Positions 8,984 through 17,063 are shown, counted from the first letter of the stretch. The stretch: 64,000 nucleotides of DNA from Phycisphaerae bacterium (GCA_024102815.1 JAGFJJ010000049.1:32789-96788), one strand, 5' to 3'. Notes: a model not told the origin generated them from the letters alone. Numbers and translations are program-made.

Positions 8984-10435
8984 CTAGAGTTGATCGACCG
9001 CCCACAGCGTAAGGGCCGCCAGCGTCAACGTCGGATTGGCCGGCGGTGTCGTTGGAAACACACCCGAGCCCGGCAGCAACAGATTGGACTTGCCGTGCCA
9101 GGCGAGATTCCGATCGACAACGGATGTCTGCGGATCGGTTCCCATCGGTGTTGTGCCGGTGATGTGTGACTCCCCCACCGACCGGCCCTGAATCTCGATG
9201 TCCTCCACTGGCAATGGCGCCAGGACCTTATCGAGCAATTCCGGCAGTTTCTGGAAGGCTCGCTCGGTGTAGTCCCCGTCCTCGGCCGCGAAGGTGTACG
9301 GCTTTCCGAAGTGCAAAGGCCCCGATGTCCGGCTCGATGAATCGACGCCCACGTGGCTTCGATCGTTGGGCAGCACCTCGGCGATCGCCTTGAAATGAAA
9401 CACCTCGCGCCAGCGGTCGCGCTGCACGCGCAGGCGGGGGATGTTACTCCCTTCCAGGAGCATGCCCGCATGGTCCTTGCGGAATGGGCCGTCGTAGAGC
9501 ATGAAGCCTTGCGAAGTCAGGCTTGTGCTGCCGCCGAACGAACGCAGGCCGTTCAGCTTGACCGAAACGTAGGTGCTGCGCTGGTCGCCCAATCGCTTGC
9601 CCAGGAGAGGGTGCTCCAGACCGGACTGCATCAGCAGGAAGGGGTTCACGATCGCGTTCGTGCCCAGCACGACCATGTCACCCGGCGTCGTCCGCTCCTT
9701 CCCTGCGGGAATATCAAACCATGTCACGCCGGTCGCCATGTTGCCCGAGGTTTCCACGCGAAGGACGGGGCTTTCCAGGCGAAGCTCGACGCCGGGAAGC
9801 TGGAAGACGTCGGCCATCGAATTCAGCACGGTGAACTTGGCATCCACGGGGCAGAATGTGCACACCCCCGAAGCGCAACATTGGGCACGCGGCGGATTCT
9901 TCTGCGGCAGGCTCCAGCGTGCCGAGGGCATGGGAATGTACTGTCCCGGATAGGCTCGCGCCAGCGCCTCCTCGGCCTCGCCCATCAGGTGCGGCGGAAG
10001 CGGGCACGGGCCGCTGCGTGGATAGGGTGTATCGGCTCCGCCGCTGACGCCCATGATCCGCTCGGCTTCGTCGTAGTAGGGCTCGAGTTCGTCATAGGAA
10101 ATGGGCCAGTCGTATCCCACGCCGTACATGGTCTTCATGCGGAAGTCGTTGGGCATGAAGCGCGGCGTACAGGCCCACCACGTGTTGGAGTTGCCGCCGA
10201 AGGTCACGTGCACGGACCAGTGCCGGTTCTCCGGCGTACGGTTCGTGTAGACTTCCGGCTCGTCCAGATCGCCGGGGCGGCCCGTCTCCAGTCGCCACTC
10301 CAGAGGGCGATGCGTACCCCGCTCCAGCACCAGCACGCGAGGCCTGCGTTGCCCGAAGCGCTGCATGTACCGGCGCAGGAAGAACGCCCCGGAGAAGCTG
10401 GTTCCGACGATGATAAGGTCGTATCGGTCGTTCAT
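8984..10435 (-). CDS. GMC-family flavoprotein dehydrogenase with Cys cluster (FAD-glucose/fructose dehydrogenase-like)
   Basis: GMC enzymes oxidise sugars or alcohols with FAD. The N-terminus has the FAD-binding strand DLIIVGTSFSGAFFL (an unusual GxSxSG form), then VLVLERG and TFGGNSNTW. The C-terminus has the catalytic His and Asn: H424 in SHITGTTPMG and N467 in ANPTLTLAAL. Residues 186-195 (CCASGVCTFC) have four Cys spaced much like the 3Fe-4S-binding Cys of FAD-dependent glucose and fructose dehydrogenases. That suggests an electron relay instead of oxidase chemistry. It is the first gene of a four-gene operon with a Tat small subunit, Rieske protein and cytochrome b. The substrate is unknown. 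Confidence 0.87.
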   Translation of the reverse strand: MNDRYDLIIVGTSFSGAFFLRRYMQRFGQRRPRVLVLERGTHRPLEWRLETGRPGDLDEPEVYTNRTPENRHWSVHVTFGGNSNTWWACTPRFMPNDFRMKTMYGVGYDWPISYDELEPYYDEAERIMGVSGGADTPYPRSGPCPLPPHLMGEAEEALARAYPGQYIPMPSARWSLPQKNPPRAQCCASGVCTFCPVDAKFTVLNSMADVFQLPGVELRLESPVLRVETSGNMATGVTWFDIPAGKERTTPGDMVVLGTNAIVNPFLLMQSGLEHPLLGKRLGDQRSTYVSVKLNGLRSFGGSTSLTSQGFMLYDGPFRKDHAGMLLEGSNIPRLRVQRDRWREVFHFKAIAEVLPNDRSHVGVDSSSRTSGPLHFGKPYTFAAEDGDYTERAFQKLPELLDKVLAPLPVEDIEIQGRSVGESHITGTTPMGTDPQTSVVDRNLAWHGKSNLLLPGSGVFPTTPPANPTLTLAALTLWAVDQL

Positions 10436-10808
10436 GTTCGATGCGCGGCCGGTGCGCCTCTCCCGCTGCCGCTATGTCGGCCCGCGGCGGATTGTACATT
10501 GCTTAACCCCGGTTCAAAGTGGAGTTCCCGCGACGGGGCAGGCCAGCCGGCACACGGCGCGCGTCCGCGACCATGCAGCGCAGGTCCGATAGTGTTGATC
10601 TACACGGCCCGATGGGAATCGCAGGGCGTCCCGCACTCGGGGCAGACGCCGCTGGCGTTGCCGCGAAGGTCAACGGCGAAGCGAGTGCAAAGGCGAGTAC
10701 GTCGCCACGTTGAACAATTCTCAATGAACAAACGAGGGTCTCGATGACGGCGGGGACGGAAAGACGAGCAGACTGGAGCCGCGCATTCGAGTATCCGGCA
10801 TTCTCCGG
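10436..10808. other. Intergenic region holding a zinc-ribbon gene remnant
   Basis: This 373-bp stretch separates two minus-strand units. Its only recognisable content is the decayed zinc-ribbon coding fragment at 10600-10716. The part next to 10435 should hold the promoter of the GMC operon, but no convincing -35/-10 pair was found. Confidence 0.5.
10600..10716 (-). pseudogene. Remnant of a planctomycete DLRGN/CPECG zinc-ribbon protein C-terminus
   Basis: Read on the minus strand and ending at a TAG (10600-10602), this segment encodes WRRTRLCTRFAVDLRGN followed by ASGVCPECGTPCD. It is nearly identical to the C-terminus of the intact gene at 15461-16057 (CANCAYDLRGNVSGVCPECGTPCD). The second Cys of the first CxxC pair is replaced by Phe (CTRF), which would break the zinc site. 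No plausible start codon or upstream coding sequence is in frame. It is best read as a relic of a duplicated gene. Confidence 0.6.
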
Positions 10809-11522
10809 TCAGCGGACAATTCTGACCAATCGCTCGATGATCCGCTGATCTTCCGGCGTGGCGTCGACGCGCACATGGGGGCCGTCGCGGCGAACCAGCA
10901 CGGGTACGTCCTCGAAGGCCAAAAGCCGCCAGAGGCTCTCTGCTTGCGGCTCGCGGAGCGGATAGGTCTTGGAAGTCGTCCAGGTCGGCCGGGCGTGCTC
11001 GATGGACCGCCGGCGATCGGGGTAGCGAAGGTGGTCGAGGCGGGTCAGCAAGGCCACGAAATCGTTCACAACATTGGCTTGATCGGATGTGCCGCGAACG
11101 ATCACGCCATCGTCGGACCGGCCCACGAGCACGGGAACATGATCGGGGGCCAGCAAGTTGAACAGTGCATCAGCCTTGGCCTTGGGGAGCTCGAAGCCGT
11201 ATCGAACATCGTCGCTGCCGCTGCGGTCTCCGGCCAGCCATTGGGTCCGTTGATGCCACCGGGTGCCGCGGCTCTTGGCCCGTTCACCCGCCCACCAGGC
11301 TATGTACACGGCGGCTCCCACCATGGCCAGCGCGAGGATCGCCGGACCGGGCCCCCGACGGCACCCGGCAGGCTTGATGCCCGCCAAGCCGGGTGACACG
11401 CGTCCTGCGACCGGGCGTCCGCAGGCCGCGCAAAACCGTGCATGGGGGGGATTTACGTGGTGACAAGCTGGGCAATGGCGCGAAATCCGCGGGACGGATG
11501 ATGGCAACGGCGTGCCGCACAT
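10809..11522 (-). CDS. Membrane protein with N-terminal double zinc ribbon and secretin-like repeats
   Basis: The 237-residue protein opens with a double zinc ribbon (CPACHHVNPPHARFCAACG, residues about 17-35), followed by a transmembrane segment (about residues 60-80). Two similar repeats then occupy the outer part: YGFELPKAKADALFNLLAP through GVIVRGTSDQ, and YPLREPQAESLWRLLAFED through HVRVDATPEDQ. The repeat pattern (short beta-alpha-beta units with 'VPVLV' and a 'VRGT/VDAT' strand) resembles small secretin-N or STN domains, but this is inference. The ATG at 11522 is preferred to the upstream start at 11789, which would overlap the divergent peroxidase gene. Function unknown. Confidence 0.7.
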   Translation of the reverse strand: MCGTPLPSSVPRISRHCPACHHVNPPHARFCAACGRPVAGRVSPGLAGIKPAGCRRGPGPAILALAMVGAAVYIAWWAGERAKSRGTRWHQRTQWLAGDRSGSDDVRYGFELPKAKADALFNLLAPDHVPVLVGRSDDGVIVRGTSDQANVVNDFVALLTRLDHLRYPDRRRSIEHARPTWTTSKTYPLREPQAESLWRLLAFEDVPVLVRRDGPHVRVDATPEDQRIIERLVRIVR

Positions 11523-11704
11523 GGCACGAATATTATAGCAGCACGATGTCCTGAGCGGACGTAAGAAATCGCCCAGCGGCGACGCACATCCGGGCGCCGT
11601 ATTGACGGGGATTCTCGTGCAGAACTCGCCGGACCGTCTAAAATAGAATTCAGTCGGCGCGATGGTCGGACGCGCCTCACGCTTCAACCCACGGGAGAAA
11701 TCGC

Positions 11705-12286
11705 ATGCTGCCACTGTTCGCCTGCGGCGCTCTGATGCTGCCTCTCTACCTGTCACCCGACGCGGGATCGGGTTCGTCCGTGCAAGCAAAATCCATCTAT
11801 GACTTCACCGTTAAGGACATCGAAGGACAGGACGTCAGCCTTTCGAAATACAAGGGCGATGTGGTCATGATCGTCAACGTCGCCAGTTACTGAGGCTTCA
11901 CCAAAAGCCAGTACTCCGGTCTGGAGTCGATATTCAGGAAATACAAGGACCAGGGCTTCAAGGTGCTTGCGTTTCCGGCCAACAACTTCGGCGGGCAGGA
12001 ACCCGATCCCAACAAGAAGATCGAGTCCTTCTGCCGAAACGACATGAACGCCACGTTTGATCTCTTCGCCAAGATTTCCGTTGCCGGGGACGACCAGGAC
12101 CCGCTCTACGCCTACCTTACGGGTCTGCCCGAGGGCCTTGGCGGAAAGATCACCTGGAACTTCAACAAATTCCTCGTCGGCCGCGACGGCAAGGTCATCG
12201 CCCGTTATGGAACACGGATGTCCCCAACGGACCAAGAGATCACCTCGGCCATCGAGGAAGCGCTGAAGGCGGACAGACCCGAATAG
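11705..12286 (+). CDS. Selenocysteine-containing glutathione peroxidase (TGA read as Sec)
   Basis: GPx enzymes reduce hydroperoxides using a thiol donor. The gene has an in-frame TGA at 11891-11893 (residue 63) exactly where the catalytic Cys/Sec lies: [17 protein letters not shown]. The frame is open and conserved on both sides: [18 protein letters not shown] before it, then [11 protein letters not shown] (Gln98) and WNFNKFLV (Trp151, Asn152) after it, completing the catalytic tetrad. A bacterial SECIS-like hairpin follows the TGA. The N-terminus ([18 protein letters not shown]) looks like a signal peptide, so export is likely. A GGGAGAA ribosome binding site precedes the ATG. Automated annotation would split it or call it a pseudogene. 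The sel genes needed for decoding are not in this window. Confidence 0.93.
11891..11930 (+). promoter_or_regulatory. Bacterial SECIS element of the GPx gene
   Basis: After the TGA at 11891-11893, ACTCC (11913-11917) pairs perfectly with GGAGT (11923-11927) around a five-base loop GGTCT. The E. coli fdhF SECIS carries the same GGUCU apical loop that SelB recognises. The loop starts 24 bases after the TGA, within the range known for bacterial SECIS. It lies within the coding sequence, as expected in bacteria. Confidence 0.82.
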
Positions 12287-12353
12287 CGGTTCCTGAATTC
12301 AGTTCGGCCGTACCTTCTCGCGTGGCGTGCGGCGATGGCTACAATGCCCGCGA

Positions 12354-13118
12354 ATGGACGCGGTCGTCGTGGACAAGCTGACGAAGGTCTTCCGCACGAC
12401 GGAAGGCGGTGAGAAGCGGGCGGTGGACGGCCTGAGCTTCACCGTCGGGCCGGGGCAGATCTACGGTCTGCTCGGACCCAACGGGGCGGGAAAGACGACG
12501 ACCTTGCGCATGCTCAGCGGGTTGATGGAACCGACCAGCGGTACGGCGGTGCTCGCAGGATTCGACGTCGCCCGCGATCCGCAGGCCGCCAAGCACGTCA
12601 TTGGTTTCCTCACGGCCAATACCGGGCTTTATCAGCGACTCTCTGCCCGGGAACTGCTGATCTATTTCGCCCAGCTCCATGGCATGGAGCTGTCCCGGGC
12701 TCGGGCGCGGGCGGATGAACTCATCGACTGGCTGGGCATCGGCGATTTCTCCCAGCTTCGCTGCGGGGCGATGTCCACCGGGCAGAAGCAGCGGGTCAAC
12801 ATCGCCCGGGCGCTGGTGGCCGATCCCCCCATCCTCATCATGGACGAGCCCACGCTCGGGCTGGACGTGCTCAGCAACCGGGTGATTCTCGAATACATCC
12901 GTCGCGAGCGCGAGCGGGGCAAGACGATCCTGCTCTCCACGCACTACCTCGACGAGGCCGAGACGCTGTGCGACCGCATCGGACTCCTCCACGACGGCAG
13001 GCTCGTGGCCGAGGGCGACATCGAGCACCTTCGCACCATCAGCGGGGAGGTGCGTCTCAGCAGCATCTTCCTCAAGCTCATCCGCGCCGACGAAAAAGTC
13101 GAGGCCATCATCGCATGA
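12354..13118 (+). CDS. ABC transporter ATP-binding protein (NatA-like)
   Basis: This ATPase subunit has the Walker A motif GPNGAGKTT, the signature MSTGQKQRVNIARAL (an STGQ variant of LSGGQ), Walker B ILIMDEPTLGLD and the H-loop LLSTHYLDEA. The order and length (254 residues) fit the ABC-2 exporter ATPase family, close to NatA and antibiotic or Na+ export ATPases. The ATG at 12354 (MDAVVVDKLTKVF) is chosen over an upstream start at 12327. Its stop overlaps the start of the permease gene (ATGA at 13115-13118), so the two are translationally coupled and form one transporter. Confidence 0.93.
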   Translation: MDAVVVDKLTKVFRTTEGGEKRAVDGLSFTVGPGQIYGLLGPNGAGKTTTLRMLSGLMEPTSGTAVLAGFDVARDPQAAKHVIGFLTANTGLYQRLSARELLIYFAQLHGMELSRARARADELIDWLGIGDFSQLRCGAMSTGQKQRVNIARALVADPPILIMDEPTLGLDVLSNRVILEYIRRERERGKTILLSTHYLDEAETLCDRIGLLHDGRLVAEGDIEHLRTISGEVRLSSIFLKLIRADEKVEAIIA

Positions 13119-15334
13119 AGTTTCACCGGCTCATCCGCACCATCTACTGGAAAGAACTGCTCGACATCCTCCGCGACCGACGCACGCTCGTGGCCATGAT
13201 CGTCGTGCCCATCGTGCTGTACCCCCTGCTGATGGTGGGCTCGGTCCAGGCGGTGGGCGTTCAGACGGAGGGGCTGTCCTCGGAGATATTCAAGATCGGA
13301 ACGGTCGGCGAGACGCAAGGCCGCCTGCTTCAGCAATTGGTGCAGCGCGACGATGCCGTGCTCTCGAGAATGGCCGAATTGGAGGAGAAGGAGGGCGAGC
13401 AGGGGAAGAAAAAAGTCAAACTGATGGACGCGCTGATCGGAGGCATGTCGCAGTCTCTGGCGGGACGCCTCGAAATCTTCCAGTTTGAGAATCGCGACGC
13501 GCTCGAGGCGGCGGTCCGCAACCGGGCGATCCAGGCCGGAGTGATCTTTGACTCCGACGAGTTGATCTCGGACCCGAACCAGCAGAATGCGGTCACGTTC
13601 ATCGTTGACCAGGAGAACCTCCGCGGGAAGTACGTCGAGAGCCTGCTTCACAGCCTGCTCAATCGAACCGGTGCGCGCATGGTCTGGGCGCGCCTTCAGC
13701 AGCGGGGACTGCCGAAGTACCTCGATCAGCCCTTCACCATCGACACCGTCGACCTTTCGTCGCCGCCGTCCATTCTGGGCCAGATTCTTCCCCTGATTCT
13801 CATCCTCATGACCATCACCGGGGCGATCTACCCGGCCATCGATCTCACCGCCGGCGAACGCGAACGCGGCACGCTGGAGTCGCTCATGGTCACACCCGTG
13901 CCGACGTTCGACCTGATCGCCGGCAAGTTTCTCGTCGTGACCACCGTGGCTATCTTCGGCGCGACGCTCAACCTCGCCAGCGTGGCTGCGACCGTCCACT
14001 TCGGCGGTTTCGACATCATGGTATCCGAGTCCGGCGGCGTCCCGCTCGCCACCATGGGCGTGGTCCTGCTCTCGCTCATTCCCTTTGCCGTGCTCATGTC
14101 GGCCATCATGATCGCCGTGTGCAGCTACGCCCGGACCTTCAAGGAGGCCCAGAACTACGTCACGCCTGTGATCCTGGCGGTGCTCATCCCCGGCGGGCTC
14201 GCGGCCATGCCCACGACGCGAATGGAGGGCGTCATGCTCGTCATGCCCGTGGGGAACATGGTGCTGCTCTCGCGGGAGCTGCTCCTGGGCACAAGCATTC
14301 CCGTGTGGCAGATCATTCTCGTGCTGCTCTCCACGACACTCTATGCCGTCGCCGCCGTGGCCGTCGCCGCGGGGATCTTCGGACGAGAATCGGTCGTATT
14401 TGCCGACGGCACGACAATGAAGGCGTCGCTGTCGCGGGCCATGATCCGCCCCAAGGCCATGCCGCCGGTTTCCACGAGCCTGATGATCGTGGCCCTGCTT
14501 TATCCGGTCTGGTTCTTCGTGCAGTCGAGCATATCGAGCCGATCGGGCGGCAACGTGGCCCAGGTGCTTTTCGTTACGGCTTGGGCCATGCCCCTGTTGT
14601 TCATCATCGTACCGGCGATGATCCTCTGGTATTGCAGGATCAATCTGGCCAACGCATTTTTCCTGCGCATGCCCCGAGGATGGCACCTGCTTGCCGGGGT
14701 GCTGATCGGCGCTTCCGCATGGGTACCGGCGCACGAACTGACCGTCCTGCAAATGCGGCTCTTCGCGCTGCCGGCAGGCATCGAGCACTACGTCGAGGCT
14801 TTCGGCCAAGCCCTTCAGGAACTGCCACCCGTCAGCGCCGTGGTATTGATCGCCCTGGTTCCGGCGATTTGCGAGGAATCGCTCTTTCGCGGATTGCTGA
14901 TGAGCGGGCTGTCATCCGGTGCGCGGAAATGGACGGCCATTCTCGTGTCGGCCGCGGTGTTCGGCGTTTTTCATTACGTGGCCTTCAAGTTCGTCGTGAC
15001 AGCAGCAATCGGCATCGTGCTGGGTTACCTGTGCTGGCAGTCGCGGTCCATCCTGCCGGGGATCATCGCCCATGGACTGCACAACGCCGTAAGCATCATG
15101 CCCGTGCTCGACCCGCGCTGGCCGACGTGGCTGGGTATCACGGATAGTACGACGGACACCGAATCCACGGCGCTTTCCGACGCGACCCTCACACACCTGC
15201 CGGTGCACGTCCTGGTGATAGGATTCGCCGTGCTGGTCGCAGGCTTGATGTTGGCGTCGATGCAACCACGCGGGACAGGTGATTCTAACAACCCGCCGGG
15301 TGCAACAGAGGTAGCAGGTGCTCGGCCGCGTTGA
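13115..15334 (+). CDS. ABC-2 permease fused to a CPBP intramembrane protease (NatB-like)
   Basis: The first ~400 residues are a NatB-like ABC-2 permease: an N-terminal transmembrane helix after KELLDILRDRRTLVAM, a large extracytoplasmic domain, then several membrane helices with DLTAGERERGTLESLMVTP. The last ~200 residues are a CPBP (Abi) protease domain with its motifs EESLFRG (EExxxR), FGVFHY (FxxxH) and HGLHNAV (HxxxN). Such fusions are known in a few bacterial groups. The partner ATPase gene overlaps by 4 bp. The last 50 bp overlap a small convergent reading frame. The substrate is unknown; coupling export to peptide cleavage is a possible reading. Confidence 0.9.
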   Translation: MKFHRLIRTIYWKELLDILRDRRTLVAMIVVPIVLYPLLMVGSVQAVGVQTEGLSSEIFKIGTVGETQGRLLQQLVQRDDAVLSRMAELEEKEGEQGKKKVKLMDALIGGMSQSLAGRLEIFQFENRDALEAAVRNRAIQAGVIFDSDELISDPNQQNAVTFIVDQENLRGKYVESLLHSLLNRTGARMVWARLQQRGLPKYLDQPFTIDTVDLSSPPSILGQILPLILILMTITGAIYPAIDLTAGERERGTLESLMVTPVPTFDLIAGKFLVVTTVAIFGATLNLASVAATVHFGGFDIMVSESGGVPLATMGVVLLSLIPFAVLMSAIMIAVCSYARTFKEAQNYVTPVILAVLIPGGLAAMPTTRMEGVMLVMPVGNMVLLSRELLLGTSIPVWQIILVLLSTTLYAVAAVAVAAGIFGRESVVFADGTTMKASLSRAMIRPKAMPPVSTSLMIVALLYPVWFFVQSSISSRSGGNVAQVLFVTAWAMPLLFIIVPAMILWYCRINLANAFFLRMPRGWHLLAGVLIGASAWVPAHELTVLQMRLFALPAGIEHYVEAFGQALQELPPVSAVVLIALVPAICEESLFRGLLMSGLSSGARKWTAILVSAAVFGVFHYVAFKFVVTAAIGIVLGYLCWQSRSILPGIIAHGLHNAVSIMPVLDPRWPTWLGITDSTTDTESTALSDATLTHLPVHVLVIGFAVLVAGLMLASMQPRGTGDSNNPPGATEVAGARPR

Positions 15335-15461
15335 CCATCGCCGCAAGCGTCAACATCAATAACAGTGCAAAGACAACAGATTCTCGCAGGAGCTCCCGGA
15401 AATCAGGTGTGCGGCACATCCCGTCGATCGCGATGATCAGTTCGAATATCGGATGCCCCAT
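15285..15461 (-). CDS. Small coupled membrane peptide (58 aa)
   Basis: A short minus-strand frame starts at an ATG whose A is the last base of the upstream zinc-ribbon gene's stop (TGATG at 15459-15463). A purine-rich GAGAGAGG lies about 8 bases before it. The peptide (MGHPIFELIIAIDGMC..., 58 residues) has one hydrophobic segment, VVFALLLMLTLAAMV, and ends in HLLPLLHPAGC. The tight stop-start overlap and ribosome binding site support translation. It overlaps the 3' end of the convergent permease gene by 50 bp. No homolog is recalled, so this remains a prediction. Confidence 0.5.
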   Translation of the reverse strand: MGHPIFELIIAIDGMCRTPDFRELLRESVVFALLLMLTLAAMVNAAEHLLPLLHPAGC

Positions 15462-16057
15462 CAGACAGCCTCTCTCGGCGCGTCACACGGCGTTCCGCAC
15501 TCCGGGCACACGCCGCTGACATTGCCGCGAAGATCGTATGCACAGTTCGCGCAAATCCCTTTGCGTTTGCGTTTTGCCAGACGGGCAGCAGGTATCGCCA
15601 GGATGCGCCCCAGCAGCAGCGAAGCCAGGAACGCCCATTCGTAGCGCAGGTAGCGCGGGTCCGACAAGTGGTCGTATATCCCGGGCTCGCGCGTCGCCGC
15701 GGCCAGTCCCTTGGGTAGCGCGGCAAATACCAATGTGCCCGGCGGCGCGTAAGGGTCACCACAAACGCAGCAGGCGCCGTTGACGAAGATGGAACCCTTG
15801 TAGAAACCGAGTCTGAACTTGTCGCCCAGAAGCATCCGCCAATAGGAGACGCGCATCGTGGTATCCAAGGGGCGAAATGCATAGAGATGATAATCGTGGT
15901 GCGCGAACAGGATCATCGGTTTGAACGTCCCGGCGAGCCACACGGCCGCGACGAGGACCGGCGGAAGCAGCCCGAAGAACCACGCCGTGTTCGAGGGAAC
16001 GGCCCATCGAGCCTTGAGCCAAGTTGTCAGGCGTCGCGACATCTCTTGGCCTGCCAT
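15461..16057 (-). CDS. Membrane protein with C-terminal DLRGN/CPECG zinc ribbon
   Basis: This 198-residue protein has an N-terminal transmembrane segment (FFGLLPPVLVAAVWLAG), a middle region with CCVCGDPYAPPG, a second hydrophobic segment (WAFLASLLLGRILAIPAA), and a C-terminal zinc ribbon CANCAYDLRGNVSGVCPECG. This zinc-ribbon signature recurs in many planctomycete proteins of unknown function. The gene is followed with a 1-base stop-start overlap by a 58-residue membrane peptide gene. An alternative start lies at 16042. Function unknown. Confidence 0.75.
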   Translation of the reverse strand: MAGQEMSRRLTTWLKARWAVPSNTAWFFGLLPPVLVAAVWLAGTFKPMILFAHHDYHLYAFRPLDTTMRVSYWRMLLGDKFRLGFYKGSIFVNGACCVCGDPYAPPGTLVFAALPKGLAAATREPGIYDHLSDPRYLRYEWAFLASLLLGRILAIPAARLAKRKRKGICANCAYDLRGNVSGVCPECGTPCDAPREAV

Positions 16058-16084
16058 GCCAGGGGCCCGGTCCCGGCGGAGTGA

Positions 16085-17050
16085 TTAGGTTTGCTCGGCG
16101 GATTCCGGCGTCAGAAGAACATCCCCGGGACGCACGCGCCTCCCGTTGACAAAATCGGGCCAGGTCATGACCCGCCCACCGGAAGGTCGAATTTCCAGAA
16201 TCTCCACAAGGCCATCGTTCGCCGCGACACAGAGCCGCTGGTCGACGGTGCCGGGAGGATGATCCGGTTGGCCGGGAATCTCCGCCTTTCGTGCCCGCAC
16301 CAAGGTCACCGTCTCTTCGCGTCCGGCACCCGAGCGGTAAATGGCTGTCGCCCCCGGCCACGGCGTCATGCCGCAAATCAACCGGGCAATTTCGTCGGCC
16401 GGTCGCGCGAAATTCACGAAGCCGTCGCTTTTTTTGAGCTTGGGAGCCCGTGTGGCCTCGGCATCGTTCTGCGGAGTCCCTGTTGGCGTCTCGCCGCTTT
16501 CGAACTGCTCCAGTGCGGCGCGGACCGCATCGACGCCGACGCCAGCCAGCCGGTCATGCAATTCGCCGGCGGTTTCCTCGGGCTTGATGTAGGTCCATCG
16601 CGAGCTGAGGATCGGCCCGGCGTCCATCCGCTCGACGATATGGAAAACCGAACACCCCGTCCGTTCCTCGCCCCGGACAATCGCCCAGTTGATCGGCGCC
16701 GCTCCGCGGTACTTGGGCAGCAGCGACGCGTGCAGATTAATACACCCGCCGGGAAACGCGCCGCGTACTTCCGCGCCCAGCTTCTGTCCGAAGGCGATCA
16801 CCAGCGACAGCCTGCACTCCAGATCCTTCAGCCGCCGCACATGCTCGGGCAGATTGACGTCCTCGATTTCCAGAAAGGGAAGCTCATGCTCCATGGCGAA
16901 TTGCGCGACCGGCGTGGATGTAACCTTCCTCCCGCGGCCGCTTCCCCGAGCAGGCTGGGTCACCACCAGGGGCAGATCATGTCCGCTCTGCGCCAGCCAG
17001 CGCAGGCTGGGCAGCGCAAACGCCCCGGACGCCATCAGTACGATTCGCAT
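16085..17050 (-). CDS. fmt: Methionyl-tRNA formyltransferase
   Basis: Fmt formylates initiator Met-tRNA using 10-formyl-tetrahydrofolate. The 321-residue protein has the Rossmann start MRIVLMASGAFALPSL, the folate-binding and catalytic block INLHASLLPKYRGAAPINWAI (Asn, His) and D in MDAGPIL, then a C-terminal domain with ARLICGMTPWPGA. The ATG at 17050 follows the def stop by 13 bp, the classic def-fmt pairing. An upstream frame-open region to 17125 overlaps def and is not used. Confidence 0.95.
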   Translation of the reverse strand: MRIVLMASGAFALPSLRWLAQSGHDLPLVVTQPARGSGRGRKVTSTPVAQFAMEHELPFLEIEDVNLPEHVRRLKDLECRLSLVIAFGQKLGAEVRGAFPGGCINLHASLLPKYRGAAPINWAIVRGEERTGCSVFHIVERMDAGPILSSRWTYIKPEETAGELHDRLAGVGVDAVRAALEQFESGETPTGTPQNDAEATRAPKLKKSDGFVNFARPADEIARLICGMTPWPGATAIYRSGAGREETVTLVRARKAEIPGQPDHPPGTVDQRLCVAANDGLVEILEIRPSGGRVMTWPDFVNGRRVRPGDVLLTPESAEQT

Positions 17051-17063
17051 GGCCTGGGAGTCC

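Noticed and set aside
11705..11893. Reading the GPx gene as a 62-residue protein plus a separate downstream gene or a pseudogene
   Set aside because: The TGA is at the known Sec position, both sides are the same frame and a SECIS-like hairpin follows, so recoding explains it better.
12944..14809. Long minus-strand frame opposite the ABC permease
   Set aside because: It overlaps a confirmed permease-protease gene completely; the translation is His/Arg/Asp-rich without motifs.
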